This document shows, in pieces, positions 30,567 through 31,883 of a DNA stretch of 31,883 nt. Within the stretch, counting starts at the first letter, position 1; every line of letters begins with the position of its first letter. The translations under genes were made by a program, and so were the position numbers. Source of the DNA: an uncultured Clostridia bacterium (GTDB taxonomy: Bacteria > Bacillota > Clostridia > Christensenellales > Pumilibacteraceae); NCBI GenBank assembly GCA_934247335.1, contig CAKQJJ010000002.1:1-31883 (forward strand), read 5' to 3'. The notes under the pieces are model-generated. The model had not been told where the DNA came from and did not search any database. It saw only the letters and a program-made list of their open reading frames with translations.

Positions 30567-31172
30567 TTATTCGGCTTTATCCGCCGCTTTTTTGTTTTCG
30601 AGATATTCGCGATAAACTGCGGCGGCATTGCTTTTTATTATTCTTTTATTGCCGAGAACGCATACTTTTTCGCCCGAAAATTTCTTTTCGTTTTGTTCTT
30701 CAAGCGCTTTTTCGGCGACTGCTTTTTGCTGCTCGGCTTTAATTTTTTCTACCGAAGCCTTTTTCTTCTGCAAGCCGGATTTAACGAACAGAACTATCTG
30801 CAAAATCAGTCCGGCAAGCGCGCCCGCTTCCGCAATAGCGCCGATCACGGCAAAAAATACGTATTTGCTTATCGCCGCGAAAGCTCCGCTTAAAAACGGC
30901 ACGGTGTACTTATAATCGCCCGAAACCACGACGAAATCGTCGTTTACGACAGTCGAACCGCCGGGGTATTCGCGCATAATACTCATAACTAAAAACGCCG
31001 CGGCAAGCAGCTGAAAAATTCCGGCTAAAACAATTGCCGTTATCTTTGCCGCCTTGCCTTTTCCGGACCTGAACGACTTTATCGCGGCTATTATCCACGC
31101 GACGCACGCAGCCGTAACCAAAATCAGGAAAACGGTTAACGTAATATGAAATTGTGTAAACTTTTCGGGCAC
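30567..31172 (-). CDS. Three-helix membrane protein, unknown function
   Basis: This 201-residue protein is not assigned to a known family. Hydrophobic helices lie at about 10-32 and 42-64, then a short outer loop with GGSTVVNDDFVVVSGDYKYT, and one or two helices at about 93-132. A basic, Lys/Glu/Ala-rich cytosolic tail (about 135-201) follows. The start is GTG: no ATG precedes the first helix, and the promoter at 31179-31208 places the RNA start on the G of this GTG, so the message appears leaderless. No ribosome site is present. It is the first gene before the ROK kinase, 28 bp apart, so a link with sugar uptake or sensing is possible but not shown. Confidence 0.75.
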   Translation of the reverse strand: MPEKFTQFHITLTVFLILVTAACVAWIIAAIKSFRSGKGKAAKITAIVLAGIFQLLAAAFLVMSIMREYPGGSTVVNDDFVVVSGDYKYTVPFLSGAFAAISKYVFFAVIGAIAEAGALAGLILQIVLFVKSGLQKKKASVEKIKAEQQKAVAEKALEEQNEKKFSGEKVCVLGNKRIIKSNAAAVYREYLENKKAADKAE

Positions 31173-31178
31173 GGTTCA

Positions 31179-31208
31179 ATTATATAGTAAGCGCGGGCAG
31201 ATTGTCAA
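31179..31208 (-). promoter_or_regulatory. SigA promoter predicting a leaderless GTG-start message
   Basis: Minus strand: TTGACA (31203-31208), 18 bp, TATAAT (31179-31184), both hexamers exact. The start predicted 7 nt past the -10 element is 31172, the G of the GTG start codon. Confidence 0.75.
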
Positions 31209-31263
31209 GTCTTTTTCGGAAAATAAACGGTAATGTACCCAAGTTGCGATAAAAAGTGAATCT

Positions 31264-31883
31264 TTACTTGTCGCAATTTTGCATGACCCGACAAACGGCA
31301 ACCGTCATATCGTCGTCGTATTCGGTTTTTCTTTCAAGCGCCTTTTTCATAAGCTCGTCCGCCATGAGCTGCGGATTTACGCCGCTCGTGCGGTTTATTA
31401 TCGCGGCAAGCTCTTCTTCGTCAAACCGACCGGTTACGCCGTCGGACATAAGAATTATCGCGTCGCCGTCGTTTAGTTCTATTTCGCACAGCGAAGGTTT
31501 TGCGTCCGCAACCACGCCGAGCGGTAACGACGAACTGTCGAACGCCTCGACGAAATCGGCGCGTTTTACGAACGAACGGGGCGCCGCAAGCTTTACGAGG
31601 TCAGCTTTGCCCGCGGATAAATCGACCGCCGCGATATCGAGAGCCGAGAAACTCTCGCCGCCTTCGATAGTCAGAAATCTGTTTATTCCGTCCACCGTAA
31701 CGCGATGATCGAATCCCGCTTTGTAAAAGCTTTCGACAAGCGAAATGGCTTTTTCGGACAGTTCGTACGCCTTTTTGCCGGCGCCCATTCCGTCGCACAG
31801 CGCCATCAGGAATTTATCGCCGCCCGTTTTCATAAACGAGTGCGTGTCGCCGGTTGCCTCGGCGTGCAGCGGTCGGGTTGCCA
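31264..31883 (-). CDS. spoIIE: Stage II sporulation protein E, C-terminal phosphatase part (partial)
   Basis: Only the C-terminal ~206 residues are in the window; the gene continues past the right edge, and the ATG at 31833 is internal. The reading frame before it gives EATGDTHSF, a match to the start of the SpoIIE PP2C domain. The metal-binding aspartates are visible in LMALCDGMGAGKKA, IILMSDGVTG and TEYDDDMTVAV. SpoIIE dephosphorylates SpoIIAA in the forespore, which releases SigF, and also acts at the polar septum. Its N-terminal membrane region is not seen here, so a related PP2C-type phosphatase is possible, though the GDTHSF and DGMGxGKKA blocks favour SpoIIE. It indicates a sporulating ancestry. 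Confidence 0.88.
   Translation of the reverse strand, partial: ATRPLHAEATGDTHSFMKTGGDKFLMALCDGMGAGKKAYELSEKAISLVESFYKAGFDHRVTVDGINRFLTIEGGESFSALDIAAVDLSAGKADLVKLAAPRSFVKRADFVEAFDSSSLPLGVVADAKPSLCEIELNDGDAIILMSDGVTGRFDEEELAAIINRTSGVNPQLMADELMKKALERKTEYDDDMTVAVCRVMQNCDK

Noticed and set aside
30539..30628. 30-residue N-terminal extension of the ROK kinase
   Set aside because: It has no ribosome site, is very basic and overlaps the end of the upstream gene; the ATG at 30538 has AAAGGAG and gives the family N-terminus.

Overview
The window looks like chromosomal DNA from an anaerobic, probably gut-associated Gram-positive bacterium of the Clostridia (Bacillota) with mid-range GC. The signs are a spoIIE-type sporulation phosphatase at the right edge, a rubrerythrin (anaerobe oxidative-stress protein), a SipW (endoplasmic-reticulum-type) signal peptidase with camelysin/TasA-like substrates, consensus SigA promoters (several are TTGACA-17/18-TATAAT), strong GGAGG ribosome sites and many intrinsic terminators. 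A Christensenellales-like lineage would fit, but the genus cannot be fixed from the sequence. No tRNA, rRNA, CRISPR array, transposase or phage gene was seen.

Left part (1-3.9 kb): a promoter for a gene beyond the left edge, a nucleoside hydrolase-family gene, trmO (tRNA m6t6A methyltransferase, apparently leaderless), then mscL with a YitT-family membrane protein downstream.

Surface-fibre operon (10.1-3.9 kb, minus strand): one consensus promoter drives six genes: a membrane-tethered TasA-fold protein, sipW, a 66-residue membrane protein, a short camelysin/TasA-like protein, and two long paralogues that join a TasA-like N-terminal domain to a right-handed beta-helix. The order (small anchored protein, SipW, exported subunits) resembles tapA-sipW-tasA of Bacillus, but the beta-helix hybrids and the 66-residue protein are not part of that system. 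This is the best candidate here for a poorly described system. A LysR-type regulator lies just upstream.

Giant surface lipoprotein (12.0-21.4 kb, minus): a 3123-residue protein with a lipobox, a Big_2 domain, eleven InlB-type B repeats and about 2200 residues that look like tandem jelly-roll (LamG/concanavalin-like) modules. It has its own near-perfect promoter. The gene contains no TTA, CTA or TCA codon, so the opposite strand is open for its whole length.

Right part (21.6-31.9 kb): rubrerythrin, cysE-cysS (serine acetyltransferase and cysteinyl-tRNA synthetase, without a T-box leader), a MarR-type regulator divergent from a purine-type phosphoribosyltransferase, a MacB-like ABC ATPase-permease fusion, a ROK glucokinase with an upstream three-helix membrane protein (again apparently leaderless), and the C-terminal part of SpoIIE. 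Two long intergenic tracts (11.28-11.94 kb and 28.8-29.5 kb) are diverged, inverted copies of one hairpin-rich mosaic repeat; a fragment of it also lies at 22.3 kb.
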